DNA of 64,000 nucleotides from Halichoerus grypus (GCF_964656455.1 NC_135718.1:143760262-143824261), one strand, 5' to 3'; counted from the stretch's first letter, positions 32,950 to 43,735 are shown. Made by a program: numbers and translations. The notes: generated by a model from the letters alone, not told the origin.

Positions 32950-33987
32950 GCCCCTTATACTGGTTCCTAGATAAGAAAATCTATCATGAAAAATTCAATT
33001 AGCCAAAATTAAAACGTAAATATAATGCAATTCCAATTAGAATCTCAATAGGTGGTGTTATTTTGGAATTTGATAATGACCAAAGTTTATAGAGATTAAT
33101 AAATGACTAAAAAAAAACAAAAGGAGTATGTAAAAGGAGACACAAGATACAGGGGACAATTGAAAGCCACTGTAATCAGATCAATGCAGTAATGGTAAGA
33201 TAGACTTTTCAATCATGGAAAAGAATGAAATACAGAAAAAGATCACAGTGTATATGGGGTTAAAAATAAAGCAAAGGTGGAAAAGAGATCATTATTATTT
33301 AATGATGCTGCCATAGCTGACTATGCATCCAGAAAAAAAATAAAACTGCTCCCCTATTTTATATAATATACAAAACTGAATTTTAAGTAATTAATGGCTT
33401 CAACATACCGTGAAAAACAATTAAAGTCTTGCAAAAAACTGCAGTCTACATCAAAGCAAGGCTGGAGGATACCATTTTAATAAGACTGACAACCCAGAAA
33501 GACAGACTATGTGTTTACGATGCAGAACACATCCAAAAATGAATGTGCAGAAGGTGCAGGAAGAAATTTGCAAAATTTTATTCTTTCTGAAGACTTTTGG
33601 GAACTCCTTTAAAGTGATTTGTTACATCCTCGTAGTCTTATGAGCTGTCGTTTGGTAAGGATACAAGGAATGGGTTCCTAGCGGTCCAAGGAAGTTAGTC
33701 TTTGGGCTGGGACAACAGATATGCCTCTTACCAGTTTACCCCTTGGCTAACAGTCACTGCTAAGATGAAGTCTTCTTTGCCTTACTACTCCACAACCAAA
33801 CCCCCCCCAAAAAAAACACCACATGAAAGAAATATGAACTCCCAGGTCTCCCCAAGTGAAGATTATTTTTTAAAATTTCCTTCAGATTAGATTCCAAATG
33901 AATAGAAAATGTCCAAGGGATCTATAAATAATCTAGAGAAGAACAATTCCAAATAACCATCAAATATGTGAAAAGGGGTACAAACTC
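32950..33987 (+). mobile_element. Old LINE-1 ORF2, left of an L1MA insertion
   Basis: 'aatgcaattccaattagaatctcaatagg' type sequence matches the L1 thumb region (consensus atgcaatccctatcaaaatcccaac). It is followed by 'tcaatcatggaaaagaatg' and, near 33930-33987, 'caattccaaataaccatcaaatatgtgaaaaggggtacaaactc' type sequence from ORF2. It is interrupted by the L1MA at 33988 and resumes at 34725. A poorly matched part (33480-33900) may be deletion-scarred. Confidence 0.55.
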
Positions 33988-34724
33988 TTGGTGCAGCCAC
34001 TATGGAAAAGATCAAAAATATTCCTCAAAAAGTTAAAAATAGAACTACCATAGGATCCAGCAATCCCCTCTGGGTATTTATCCAAAAGAAATGAAAACAC
34101 TAACTCAAGAAGATAACTGTACCCCCATGTTCATTGAAGCATTATTTACAATAGCCAAGACATGGAAACAACCTAAGTGTCCATCGATCGATGAATGAAT
34201 AAAGAAAATGTGTACACACACACACACACACACACACAGAAATATTATTCATTTTTTAAAAAAAGGAAATCCTGCCATTTGTGACAACATGCGTGGACCT
34301 TGAGGGCACTATGCTAAATGAAATAAGTCAGGCAGAGAAAGCCAAATACCATATGATCTCACTTACACGTGGAATCTAAAAAACAAAAAACTTATAGATA
34401 CAGAGAAGAGACTGATGGTTTCCAGAAGAGGCAGTTGGGTAGTGGGTGAAACGGATGAAGGTGGTCAAATGGTACAAACTTCCAGTTATAAAATAAACGT
34501 CATGGGGATGTCATGTACAGCATGACTACAGTTAATATTGTATTGTATATTTGAAAGTTACTAAGAGAGTATATATTAAAAGTTCTCATCATAACTATGT
34601 GAGGTAATGGATGCCAACTAGACTTATCGTGGTGATCATTTCACAATATTTATGAATATTAAATCATTATGGTGTACACCCGAAACTAATGTTATATGTG
34701 AGTTATATCTCAACTTTTTAAAAA
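33988..34724 (+). mobile_element. L1MA-type LINE-1 3' part inserted in an older L1
   Basis: It covers the end of ORF2 ('gcagccactatggaaaa', 'tatttatccaaaagaaatgaa', 'atagccaagacatggaaaca', 'atgaaataagtcaggcagag') and the 3' UTR ('gatggtttccagaagaggcag', 'gtggtgatcatttcacaat', 'tacacccgaaactaatg'). The flanks share ggtacaaactc at 33977-33987 and 34725-34735. A CA repeat expanded inside at 34213-34239. It is non-coding now. Confidence 0.88.
34213..34239. repeat. (CA)n microsatellite
   Basis: About 13 uninterrupted CA units inside the L1MA ORF2 end. Likely length-variable. Confidence 0.9.
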
Positions 34725-34900
34725 GGTACAAACTCATTTGTAAGGACATGAAAACAGCACTTGAGATCTAGCAGACAGACAAAAACTAAAAATAACAATA
34801 ATACCTATTACTGGCAGGGATGAGGAGGAAATGGTAGAAATGGGAAATGTTGCAACCTTAACCTATGCATGGACAGATGGGTTACTGTAAAAATATTTCT
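34725..34900 (+). mobile_element. Old LINE-1 ORF2, resumed
   Basis: 'ggtacaaactcatttgtaagg' and 'cagacaaaaactaaaaataac', then 'ggcagggatgaggaggaaatg', continue the ORF2 interrupted at 33987 (consensus 'gactggcaaaaattaaaaag' and 'ttggcgaggatgtggagaaatgg'). Confidence 0.6.
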
Positions 34901-35559
34901 TTAGTAAAATTCTTGAATTAACATCTTTTTTAAAAAAGCTGCATGAAAACAATAGCCCCAAATGGAAGTATATACCTTCCAAGTAGGTTCATTTACCCAG
35001 AGAAATGCCCAAGATCCTGGGAGAGGAGACAGAAGATAAAGATGAAGAGCTAGAGAAGAAGAAAGAAAGGTCAAAGTGGCCAGAAGCTCTCTCTGTTCTA
35101 CCCTGAGATTGCCTCCCAGCCATTTAGCCAAAGCACTAGCAATTTCCTGAAGGATTAAAAACAGAAACAAAAACACATCTCACCAGGAGTAATGAGTACT
35201 GATTTCCAACACAATTAAAATCCTTTTAACCAGCGTTGAAAGCCACCAGCACACAAAGTAGGTTATATTACAGTTGTTTGTAGTTTGGAATTTATTTGTC
35301 CATAAAAACAGTATCTCCTAAAGCAGCTCAAATTTAAATCACTTTAATGGACAATGAGAAGAGAAAATGTAAAATCTTGTTACTAAAGTTCATTATTTCA
35401 GCAACATTCTGTGTCAGCCTTGAAACCTAAACTCCATTTGTAGTAATGTTTCTGGTCTTGGTCGTCTCCTAAATAGGGTATGTGCTCCTGATCCTCCCCT
35501 GACTCTTTAGTTAGAGAATAATGAGATCAACATCTACTACTTAACCCCGGTCAAGTTCA
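34901..35559. other. Non-coding spacer
   Basis: No recognised feature. A 91-codon antisense ORF lacks recognisable domains. Confidence 0.5.
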
Positions 35560-35745
35560 GGATAGTTTTTGCATGCATCATTTTTAATTTAATCCTCATA
35601 CAACTCATGATATAGATATTATTATCCCCATCTTCCTTAAACAAGGTTCTAAAATACCTGTCTCTGCCATATAACCAATAGGTGGCTGAGGGAGACATAT
35701 CTGACTCTGAAGCCATGTTCTTACCTGCTACACCACCAAAGTTCC
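35560..35745 (-). repeat. MIR SINE, antisense
   Basis: 'ttttaatttaatcctcatacaactcatgatatagatattattatcccc' type block, then 'accaataggtggctgaggga' and 'ctgactctgaagccatgttcttacctgctacacc'. Nearly complete. Confidence 0.8.
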
Positions 35746-36894
35746 AGCGTTCTGCCCCCAGAACCCTAGGTCACCCACCACTGGCCCTGGGCTCCTAGAC
35801 TATGTGCCTAACCAAATTCTAGAAACACTAGGCTCCTGGACCTTTACCACCACCCGTTTTGTTCACAACCATTGACCCAGAAGAGAGTATGTGGGCATCT
35901 GAGTAACACATCTCGGTTCCTGAGAACATTCCTTGGGACAAAATGGATCTTCCACTCCAATGTACGGAATAATTCTAGATCCATTGGTGAGCCCCTGTCT
36001 GGTGTTTGGTTGCATCTGTGGAGGCTATAGAGATAAGGATTGTGTTTTAATTCCTGCCGAAATTTAACCAGGGTCCAACTGGCTGTAGACACTCCACATT
36101 CGGGAATGCTTTGACTCATGAATGTCTATGATCTTGCATGCTAGCCCCACATGAATCCAGCACACGAGGTTCTTGTTTAATAGGTGACCTTCTCAAAATA
36201 GCCTCAGATATTAGCTCTCCCTGCAAGGTCTCTCTGGGGAAGCTTAAGAGACAGATTTGCCTTTCAGCTTTCCAAATCCTTTGTTTGGTATTTCAGAAAA
36301 TAACCCACAATCCAGCACTCCCTGTACCTATCATCGCTTTACTTTTTAGAAAGTTGAATCACTTGGAGCTTTGTACTATATTCATTTTCACTGATCTCAT
36401 TTTTTCCCCTTTCTTCATTTTTTCCACTTAAGGGGCCATTTTCCCACATTTTGTCTAAGGCTCTGTCTTATGAGAGGTGATAATAACTAAGTTAAGTGCT
36501 AAAAACTTACAAGATGTTTCTTGTGGATCATTTTGGGCTGTTGCTTTTCTTCTTCCTAACACAAAAGACAAAACGGATGGTAGGACAAGATATTGTTGAG
36601 ATACTCTAACAGGTATACAGCTGAACCAAGATGAGCTCATTTCCTATTTTGGGAGAAATGGAATTTTTAAGAACTGAATTTCTCAAGTGATATCATCATC
36701 CTGTGAGGGGAAAAAAGTCTGAGACAAAGGACTCCAAGGGAGCAGGATGCTCTTCAAACAAAGAGTTCTGTAAGCACAGAGGCAGACTGACCCATGTGAA
36801 AAAGCAAAGGAAGCCAGAGGTTAAGTTGGCCACACCTGAACTCTGGAGGCTTCTAAGAGGAAGAATTGGGCCACAGCATTAATTCAACAAGAAA
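35746..36894. other. Non-coding spacer
   Basis: ORFs of 61 to 97 codons without recognisable features. No repeat assigned. Confidence 0.5.
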
Positions 36895-37020
36895 ACACAT
36901 TAATTCATTAATTCATTCATTCATCTACACTAGTTATTGAAGATCTACTAAGTTCATGATACATTATGCTAGGCACTAGGATAGCAAGATAATTAAGACT
37001 CAGTTCTTACCACCAAAGAA
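36895..37020 (-). repeat. L2 terminus, antisense
   Basis: (ATTC)n terminus followed by 'tattgaagatctactaagttcatgatacattatgctaggcactaggatagc' type sequence, the reversed L2 3' end. Confidence 0.6.
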
Positions 37021-37468
37021 CCACCACCACCCCCTACCCCACTCAAGGGCAGTGGCTTCTAGTGTTTTCTGTCATGTTGCTTCTGTTTTAATATCAAAAC
37101 TTTGGTAAGAGTAAGGATAGCAACTGGGTATTTACCCCAAAGATACAAATGTAGGGACCCGAAGGGGTACATGCACCCCAATGTTTATAGCAGCAATGTC
37201 CACAATAGCCAAACTGTGGAAAGAGCCAAGATGTCCATCAACAGATGAATGGATAAAGAAGATGTGGTATATATATATACGATGGAATATTATGCAGCCA
37301 TCAAAAGGAATGAAATCTTGCCATTTGCAATGACGTGGATGCAACTGGAGGGTATTATGCTGAGCGAAATAAGTCAATCAATCAAAGAAAGACATGTATC
37401 ATATGACCTCACTGATATGAGGAATTCTTAATCTCAGGAAACCAACTGAGGGTTGCTGGAGTGGTGGA

Positions 37469-37485
37469 GGGTGGGAGGGGTGGGG
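37469..37485 (+). other. G-quadruplex motif in an L1 3' UTR
   Basis: Four G-runs (GGG, GGG, GGGG, GGGG) separated by single-nucleotide loops T, A and T fit a canonical, very stable intramolecular quadruplex. G-rich 3' UTR tracts are a known conserved feature of mammalian L1s. Confidence 0.85.
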
Positions 37486-37712
37486 TGGCTGGGTGATAGA
37501 CATTGGGGAGGGTATGTGCTATGGTGAGCGCTGTGAATTGTGTAAGACTGTTGAATCACAGACCTGTACCTCTGAAACAAATAATACATTATATGTTTAA
37601 AAAAAGAAGAAGAAGAAGATAGCAGGAAGGGAAAAATGAAGGGGGCAAAATTGGAGGGGGAGACGAACCATGAGAGACTATGGACTCTGAAAAACAAACT
37701 GAGGGTTCTAGA

Positions 37713-37735
37713 GGGGAGGGGGGTGGGAGGATGGG
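37713..37735 (+). other. Second G-quadruplex motif in the same L1
   Basis: G4, G6, G3 and G3 runs are separated by loops of one, one and five bases. It lies in the terminal block of the 3' UTR. Confidence 0.75.
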
Positions 37736-37886
37736 TTAGTCTGGTGGTGGGTATTAAAAAGGGCACGTTCTACATGGAGCACTGGGTGTTATGCGCAAAC
37801 AATGAATCATGGAACACTACATCAAAACTAATGATGTAATATATGGTGATTAACATAACATAATAAAAAAAAAAGAGTAAGGATAG

Positions 37887-38484
37887 TAAATCTACTCTTA
37901 ACATCCATTGGTTGGGGAAATACTTGTGCCTATGGACTTACAGATTCCTTACAATAAGTTGGGGCAGTACCAGGGTGCGGAGAAGCACTGGGTCAATGAG
38001 ATGAACAATAAAAGCAAAATGACAAAAGGTGAACTTTGCTCAGCTAGGCATGAGACAGGACTTGGCTTCTAAATTAAAAACTGTTGACGTCTGGGCCCAC
38101 TGCACTCACACAAACATCTACTAATTCTTTGCCTGATGCCCTAAATTCCTTATTAGTAATAGCTCTGTGACATACAAAGTACTATCAGAATCATCATCTT
38201 GCGTACTCTTTCCAGTGCCCCCGTGAGATAAGGATTACTAACAACAACTAGGGGACAGACCGCTGAGGTGGTTTGCACAAGATCCCTGAGCTAGAATGGC
38301 AGAACCATTCCTCCACTTCACCCATGATCCTTGCAATTTCAATGTGCTTTTTACAACATCAGGCTGGTTCTGCTAATAAAGGCCATGTATGATCCCCCCA
38401 AATGTACTAAGTATGTCCCATATTACAAATGGGAGGAAGGAAGAAAGGGGGGAGGGAGGAAGGAAGGGAAAAAGAAGAGACAGA
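37887..38484. other. Non-coding spacer with a possible MIR fragment and (GGAA)n
   Basis: Around 38195-38300 a diverged antisense MIR may exist ('gatcaatcttgcg'-like sequence to 'gatccctgagctagaatgg'). A purine-rich GGAA/GGGA tract covers 38431-38480. No gene. Confidence 0.45.
38431..38480. repeat. (GGAA)n-like purine tract
   Basis: About 50 bases of nearly pure purine, irregular GGAA, GGGA and GAAA units. Confidence 0.8.
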
Positions 38485-38705
38485 CACTTAGCTAAGTGCT
38501 TTTTATAATTTTATCATCCCCCTCACCTGCCTACTGACATAATTATTTTACAGATAATTTCATATATAAGGAAACTAAAACTCAGATTGAATTGCTTGCC
38601 CAGTGTCACACGGCCCATAAGAAATGAAGCCAGAACTAAATCCCAAGTCCAACTAAACCCACAGCCCACACTCCTAGCTCCTTACCTCCCTGCCTAGTAT
38701 GGTTC
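38485..38705 (-). repeat. MIR SINE, antisense
   Basis: 'cacttagctaagtgctttttataattttatc', 'tattttacagataatttcatatataaggaaac', 'attgcttgcccagtgtcacacggcc' and 'cagaactaaatcccaagtcc' follow the reversed MIR in order. Confidence 0.8.
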
Positions 38706-38791
38706 ATGTGGGCAACTTCTGAGGAGCTTTCATAACATCTGAGGATCATTTTTCTCACCCCTCAAATGGGACATTAACAGAAACCACCATT

Positions 38792-39000
38792 GTTTAAAGA
38801 TGTATTTATTCATTTGAGAGAGAGAGAGAAAAAAAAAAAAAAACAAAACATGTGCTGGCGGGGGTGGGGAGAGGGAGAGAGAATCTTTCAAGCAGACCCC
38901 CACTGAGTGCAGAGCCACCTTGGAGCTCCATCCCAGGACCCTGAGATCATGACCCGAGCTGAAGGCAGATACTCAACCAACTGAGCCACCCAGGCGTGCC
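38792..39000 (-). mobile_element. Can-SINE (SINEC), antisense
   Basis: Starts with 'taaagatgtatttattcatttg' and a (GA)n plus A-run tract. It ends in 'ctgagatcatgacccgagc' and 'ctgagccacccaggcgtgcc'. The flanks aaaccaccatt (38781-38791) and aaactaccatt (39002-39012) give an 11-bp duplication with one mismatch. Confidence 0.93.
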
Positions 39001-39009
39001 GAAACTACC

Positions 39010-39190
39010 ATTTTTTAAGCACACTCTACCTACTTCCTTTTCAGAGCTCACAAATGGGCTTCATGATACGTACTTTAGCCCCATTTTATTGGAAAAGACT
39101 GGATCTCAAAAACAGCAAAGGCAGAGTCCAGATTTGAACCCAAGACTCTCCCATACCACAACTCAAGCACTTTCCACTATCCTGTGCCAT
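39010..39190 (-). repeat. MIR SINE, antisense
   Basis: 'cttttcagagctcacaaatgggcttcatgatacgtac', 'gccccattttattgg', 'aggcagagtccagatttgaaccc' and 'actcaagcactttccactatcc' follow the reversed MIR. Confidence 0.7.
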
Positions 39191-39194
39191 CTCT

Positions 39195-39310
39195 CCAGAG
39201 AGCACACAGGCACATGGTGGGGAACAAATGAGATGACGAATTTGAAAACCCCTCATAAAGCATACCCTAGTACACTAATGTAATATATTATTGGTATTAG
39301 TAATAGTTAT
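39195..39310 (+). repeat. MIR SINE 3' part
   Basis: 'gggaacaaatgagatgac' and 'cccctcataaagcataccctagtacactaatgtaatatattattgg' resemble the sense MIR end. It is adjacent to and opposite in orientation to its neighbours. Confidence 0.5.
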
Positions 39311-39311
39311 G

Positions 39312-39445
39312 TTCCAATTATTCAGCTGAAATGTTAGACAGAGGTTAGAGACTGAATAACTTGCCCAAGATTACATTGCAAAGCAATGAGAGTTGGGTCT
39401 GTATTCCAAGTTTTAAGTCCTAGCCCAGTGAACTGTTCACTTCCT
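39312..39445 (-). repeat. MIR SINE fragment, antisense
   Basis: 'gttagagactgaataacttgcccaagattacattgcaaagcaatgagagttgggtctg' type sequence equals the reversed MIR core (ttaagtaacttgcccaaggtcacac). Confidence 0.65.
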
Positions 39446-39450
39446 GCTGT

Positions 39451-40574
39451 GACTCAGTTTACTGGCGCCTCAGCCTCCTCGGCACTAAAATGCAAGCAAT
39501 GCTAACTGGCTGTGTGAGACCCCTACTGGATGCTCCGGCAAAGGACTTTTCTTCCTTCTCCCCTCCACTGGGATCACAGAGCTGCACCCTGGTTTCGTGT
39601 TTATAATGACTTGCCACATTTTTACAACCACAAAAATAAAACCGCATTTTGAAAGGTCACCTCCATGCTCAATGGCTACTTATGGGAACACTGACTCCAA
39701 TAAGATCTGTGAAAAGTCACCTCGGTTGGGCAAGCCACTTGTGGTGGTGCTGTGGTAATCGTAGATTTGGGGCAAATGGTGTTTTTTTTATGTCATCATC
39801 CTTTCAACAAATGTCCCAACCGCTCCTTCCACAGGGAAGAACTCTAATGACCTAAGGCACCGGAACTTCAGTGCTACAACACCATTTTCATAATCAGTTC
39901 ATGCTGTCAAGATGCTTCCAGGAATTGTACAATTCAGCAACTGAGGTTCTCAAAACAAATAAAAAGACCAAGTTCTCAAGGGTTGGATTTTCCCATGGGA
40001 GCATCTAATTCAGCAGATGTTTAACTAGTGCCAGATTTATCGGGATACTTCCAACCCTGCATCTGATAAGAAGTGTCTGGAGAATAAAATCTTCTCTTTC
40101 TCCTCCTGGACCTAAACAACTGGAACCTCGCTACTCCCAGACGCCACAGAATTAGTATTAGCCTCTGCTACTTGCAAGGAAGTCACCCAGATAAGGCTGT
40201 GCATGGTTTATACATATATTTGAAAATGGAATTTCTCCAGCAGTTGTAGTCCCAACATACTTTTTCTCAGGCGACTCCTTCATGGGCATAGATCTTCCTA
40301 GAACGTGCTTATTTCAATTTTCTAGTGATTACTGTGATGGTAAAGTTATGGGTGCCCACAGCAGACTATCCTCACAGCGAGGCTGTTCATACAGTTCATT
40401 CGGGGTGAGGCAACCCCATGAAGCAGGTAGGGCACATTCCACTGATTCTTAACTCATAGGCAGTTTTCAGGAATGGCACACATTTCTGGTCAAAGTTTTC
40501 CTAGAAAAGCAACAGCACAGTTCTCTCTCTGAACTCCCATGCACTTTGTTCTTGATTTGTAGAAGCTTGTGGTT
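39451..40574. other. Non-coding spacer
   Basis: No assigned repeat. A weak antisense MIR-like patch may lie near 40405-40470. ORFs of 62 and 68 codons are unremarkable. Confidence 0.45.
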
Positions 40575-40715
40575 TATCTATGTGCATGTCTTTCTCCTTC
40601 ATAGCCTGTGAGTTCCCTCAAGAGCAGACCAAAGCCACAGCTAATTGATTTCTTATATTTGCATCATCAAGCACAATGCCAGGAGTCCAAAAAATGTCAA
40701 ACGAATAAACTGTTA
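40575..40715 (+). repeat. L2 LINE 3' end
   Basis: 'agcctgtgagttccctcaagagcag', 'ttgatttcttatatttgcatcatcaagcacaatgcc' and 'tgtcaaacgaataaac' follow the L2 3' UTR (agactgtgagctccttgagggcag ... cagcacagtgcc ... aataaat). Confidence 0.6.
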
Positions 40716-41730
40716 ACTAATTAATATGAGCCCAAGAATATACACTGTTGTCTGTTTTTTGATGGACAGGGTTCAGTGAAGCAACAATCTGGATGGACTA
40801 TGTAGGTTAGACCAATTTATGTAACTTGTGTTCTTTTGATCTGTCATTAACCAAGTGGCTGGATCTCATAAGTGACGGACAGAGCCATGGTTCTGAAAGA
40901 ACACTTGTCAGCAATGCAAACCACTCCATTTGCTCTGGAGTCAGTTCCCCAACCTCAGCTCTGAGATGAGCTCTCAGACAAAACCCACTAAAACTCTAGA
41001 GTGAAGTCCCCTGTGTTTCTCTTTTAGCCTAGAGTAGAGCACTTTAGTCAATGGCTCATTGCCAATCTTTCTCTCCATCAAAACCCCACAGAACATCGCC
41101 TGTCTCACAGCATTGACACATCCCTTTGCTTAACAAACTCCCCTTCTTCCAACAGCTGTGACTCATTCCCCACCAGTGTCACATGAAGATGACCAGTTGT
41201 CCTAGGCTCTGTGGGTTATGAAAAAGCAGCTTGGCACGGAGACAGACGGCTCTCCCAATCCCCAGTCACAAGCCTATTTGGCTGTCTCTCCTCAATTCTG
41301 CCTTTTAATTGCTCATCACCCGCTTCCCATTCGCTCTTCTCTGTGACCCTACACAGAGGTTCAGAGTCGGAATCAAGGGAAACAGATAAGAGTCCACCCA
41401 AGCATTTTATAATCACTCAGAGGCTGACAACGTTGGCCTTTCACCACGTTCCATAGTGAAATCTTGTCTTTTGAAGAAGGATGAGGATGCTGAAGGAAGA
41501 TTTTTAAGTAAAAATGAAAATTAAAATAAAAAAAAAAAAACATAGCAATCATCATTCTAATAGTTCAATTGGCAGAAACGCACCAAAATTTTTTAGAAAG
41601 ACACCCAAAGAAAAAGATTCATCTACGTGGAGTCAAGAGAATGAAGGGTGCTTTGGATTATAAAACATTTCATGATGCTTCCACTGGTTCTGAAACACTT
41701 GTGAAATTCATATGAAAGAAACTTTTATTT
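40716..41730. other. Non-coding spacer
   Basis: ORFs of 60 to 81 codons on both strands without domains. A-run at 41529-41541. No repeat was assigned. Confidence 0.5.
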
Positions 41731-41902
41731 TAAGATTTTATTTATTTGAGAGAGAGAGCACAAGCCAGGGGAAGGGGAGGGGCAAAGGGAGAAGCAGACT
41801 CCCCACTGAGCAGGGAGCCTGACGCGGGACTCGATTCCAGGACCCTGGGATCATGACCTGAGCCGAAGGCAGACGCTTAACGACTGAGCCACCCAGGCAC
41901 CC
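41731..41902 (-). mobile_element. Can-SINE (SINEC), antisense
   Basis: 'taagattttatttatttgag' through 'gagaagcagactccccactg', 'tgggatcatgacctgagcc' and 'ctgagccacccaggcaccc'. The poly-T tail is short. The B-box complement region ('gggactcgattccagg') is well kept. No clean target duplication was seen. Confidence 0.93.
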
Positions 41903-42607
41903 GCAGCCACCCCTAAAATAAATTTTTGAAAGTAAAGTAACAGAAACAGGATGCTGTGACTCAAATATAATTTTCTATTCCACAAAATGAAAGAACAGAT
42001 TGCTAGAGATACTAAAAGAACACTGTTTAAAAAAACAAACAAAAAACCCCTGTTTTCCATGCCCAAGTTCTGAATCAATTAAGAGGCACAAAAAAGAAGT
42101 ATATAGAGATTTTAAAAATCATCTTTTTCATCAGTCTCTTTTTGGAGAACGTGGCTTACAGGCACAGTAATGAGCCCTTCGCTACTGAATCCTAGAAGCG
42201 GGCATATGTAAGTCTGAAAAAACACAGGCTTTCTAGTTAGGAGATTTCCCTGTAAAACTTCCAGTGTGAAGAAGCAGGTCAGAGTGTGTTTATAGGCTGC
42301 CAAATCTCCTCTCTACCCCCATCACTCCTTCACCTGCCCGCCCCCCACACAGTCATAAACAGAGACTGACCTACTTCCTCATCCCAAACTTCCTGACCCC
42401 AAATGTATTCTCCCTAAGACACTCCTTCCCAAGGAAGATGGGTGTGAGGCCAGAAAACACAGAAGCAAACATCCATACTGAAGAACCAGTTCTTAACCAT
42501 ATGGGTGTTATAATCATTCACCCCAAAAGAATCTGCTGATTGCCTCGTTGGCAACAAACTTTGCCTTGGGCATTAAGGGGAACAGCAAAGGAAGAGGAGG
42601 AGACTCC
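41903..42607. other. Non-coding spacer
   Basis: No gene, RNA or repeat recognised. Confidence 0.5.
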
Positions 42608-42790
42608 CATTTGTTGAGCAGCTTCAAATGCCAGGCACCATGTGAAGGGCCCTTGGGTATCTATCATTTCATTTAATCCCTGTGGTTCTGAGAGTGTTAA
42701 CATCCTCTTTTTTCTTTTTACAGATGAGGAAACAAAGGCTTGGGAAGATTGTAGAGAAGAAGACATAAGTTTACAGCAAGTTCACAATGC
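42608..42790 (-). repeat. MIR SINE, antisense
   Basis: 'atgccaggcaccatgtgaagggccc', 'tcatttcatttaatccctgtgg' and 'tttacagatgaggaaacaaaggcttgg', then 'tttacagcaagttcacaatgc', follow the reversed MIR. Confidence 0.75.
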
Positions 42791-43559
42791 AAAGTGAACA
42801 CGAACGAAACAATTACAAGGCCAACAGCAAGACCAATCATCCATACTGAATAAAAAGTGAACGAAAAGTAAACACTACAGTGTTTAGAAGGAGAACATAA
42901 TATATGGATCAACAACCTGCAAAGCCAGAGAAGAGAGCGAAATGGGATCACAAACTGAGTAGATAGCAGGGCTGGAAATGGGTGTGGGGAATGGAGAGCG
43001 GAGAGAGGCTCCAAAGATAAGGAAGGAAGTCAGACATCTTTGAACTGGTGGCCTGGATCACAGCTTTGATGGGCAGGAAGCATTCCCAGTGACGTGCGCC
43101 CCTGCATTTAGGCCCTTATCAGCACTTATACGCCAGAGAGTTTGAAGGAGGAAAGTCAGTCTGAGAAGGGGACTGGGTGGGGCAGGCAAATGAGTGTGGA
43201 GAGCTTCCCTTGTTTCCGCTGCCTCGGAAACCATACGAATTGATATTTTACTATCGTCCATCGCACGGGGTGCAAATCAGCAGGGGGATGAGCATACACT
43301 GTTGCCATGAGTCCAGTGTTAATGCTAAACAATTATTCATTTCAGACTCAAAGAATGTTCTCTGCAACCGTTCAAAAAGGGAAGAGTTTCATCAACCAAA
43401 TATTTGGCTATTGTAGAAGACCAAAATAGCTTAAAAAAAAAAAAAAAGGCACACACTTGTTTATCCTAGGAAAAAGTAAACTGGTCCTTAAAATTTGACC
43501 ACATAGATCTAATAACAATACTACTACCTACTAAAGGTATTTGGGTAATGAGAGCAGAT
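42791..43559. other. Non-coding spacer
   Basis: No assigned repeat. An A-run lies at 43432-43447. Confidence 0.5.
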
Positions 43560-43735
43560 TCCAGCTGTAGAGTTCTGCAAAGCTGCCTCACATGTAAAAA
43601 TTATTTTTATTCTAATTTTATAGGTAATGAAACCAAAGCGTGGAGAATCGAATTCATTTGTTGTCATGTGTCTTGAAGACAGTAGGTTAAGACTCCAGTC
43701 CAGGATTCTCTGACTTCAAATACTCCAAATATTTC
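43560..43735 (-). repeat. MIR SINE, antisense
   Basis: 'ctcacatgtaaaaattatttttattctaattttataggtaatgaaac' type core, then 'gactccagtccaggattctctgacttc'. Diverged. Confidence 0.55.

Larger units (their letters stand above)
37121..37872 (+). mobile_element. Recent 5'-truncated carnivoran LINE-1 with perfect target duplication
   Basis: This 752-bp copy holds the last part of ORF2 and a full 3' UTR. A 60-codon frame (37249-37431) reads VVYIYTMEYYAAIKRNEI and ILPFAMTWMQLEGIMLSEIS, the conserved ORF2 C-terminus. The 3' UTR has a G-rich block, a 'aaacaaataatacattatatg' block, a (GAA)n linker (37606-37618) and the terminal block ending 'aacataacataataaaaaa'. The flank aagagtaaggatag is perfect at 37107-37120 and 37873-37886. 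It is dead on arrival through truncation but is the youngest-looking L1 here. Confidence 0.95.

Noticed and set aside
37249..37431. 60-codon ORF reading YTMEYYAAIK
   Set aside because: It is a genuine coding relic, but of L1 ORF2, so it is annotated within the L1 and not as a host gene.
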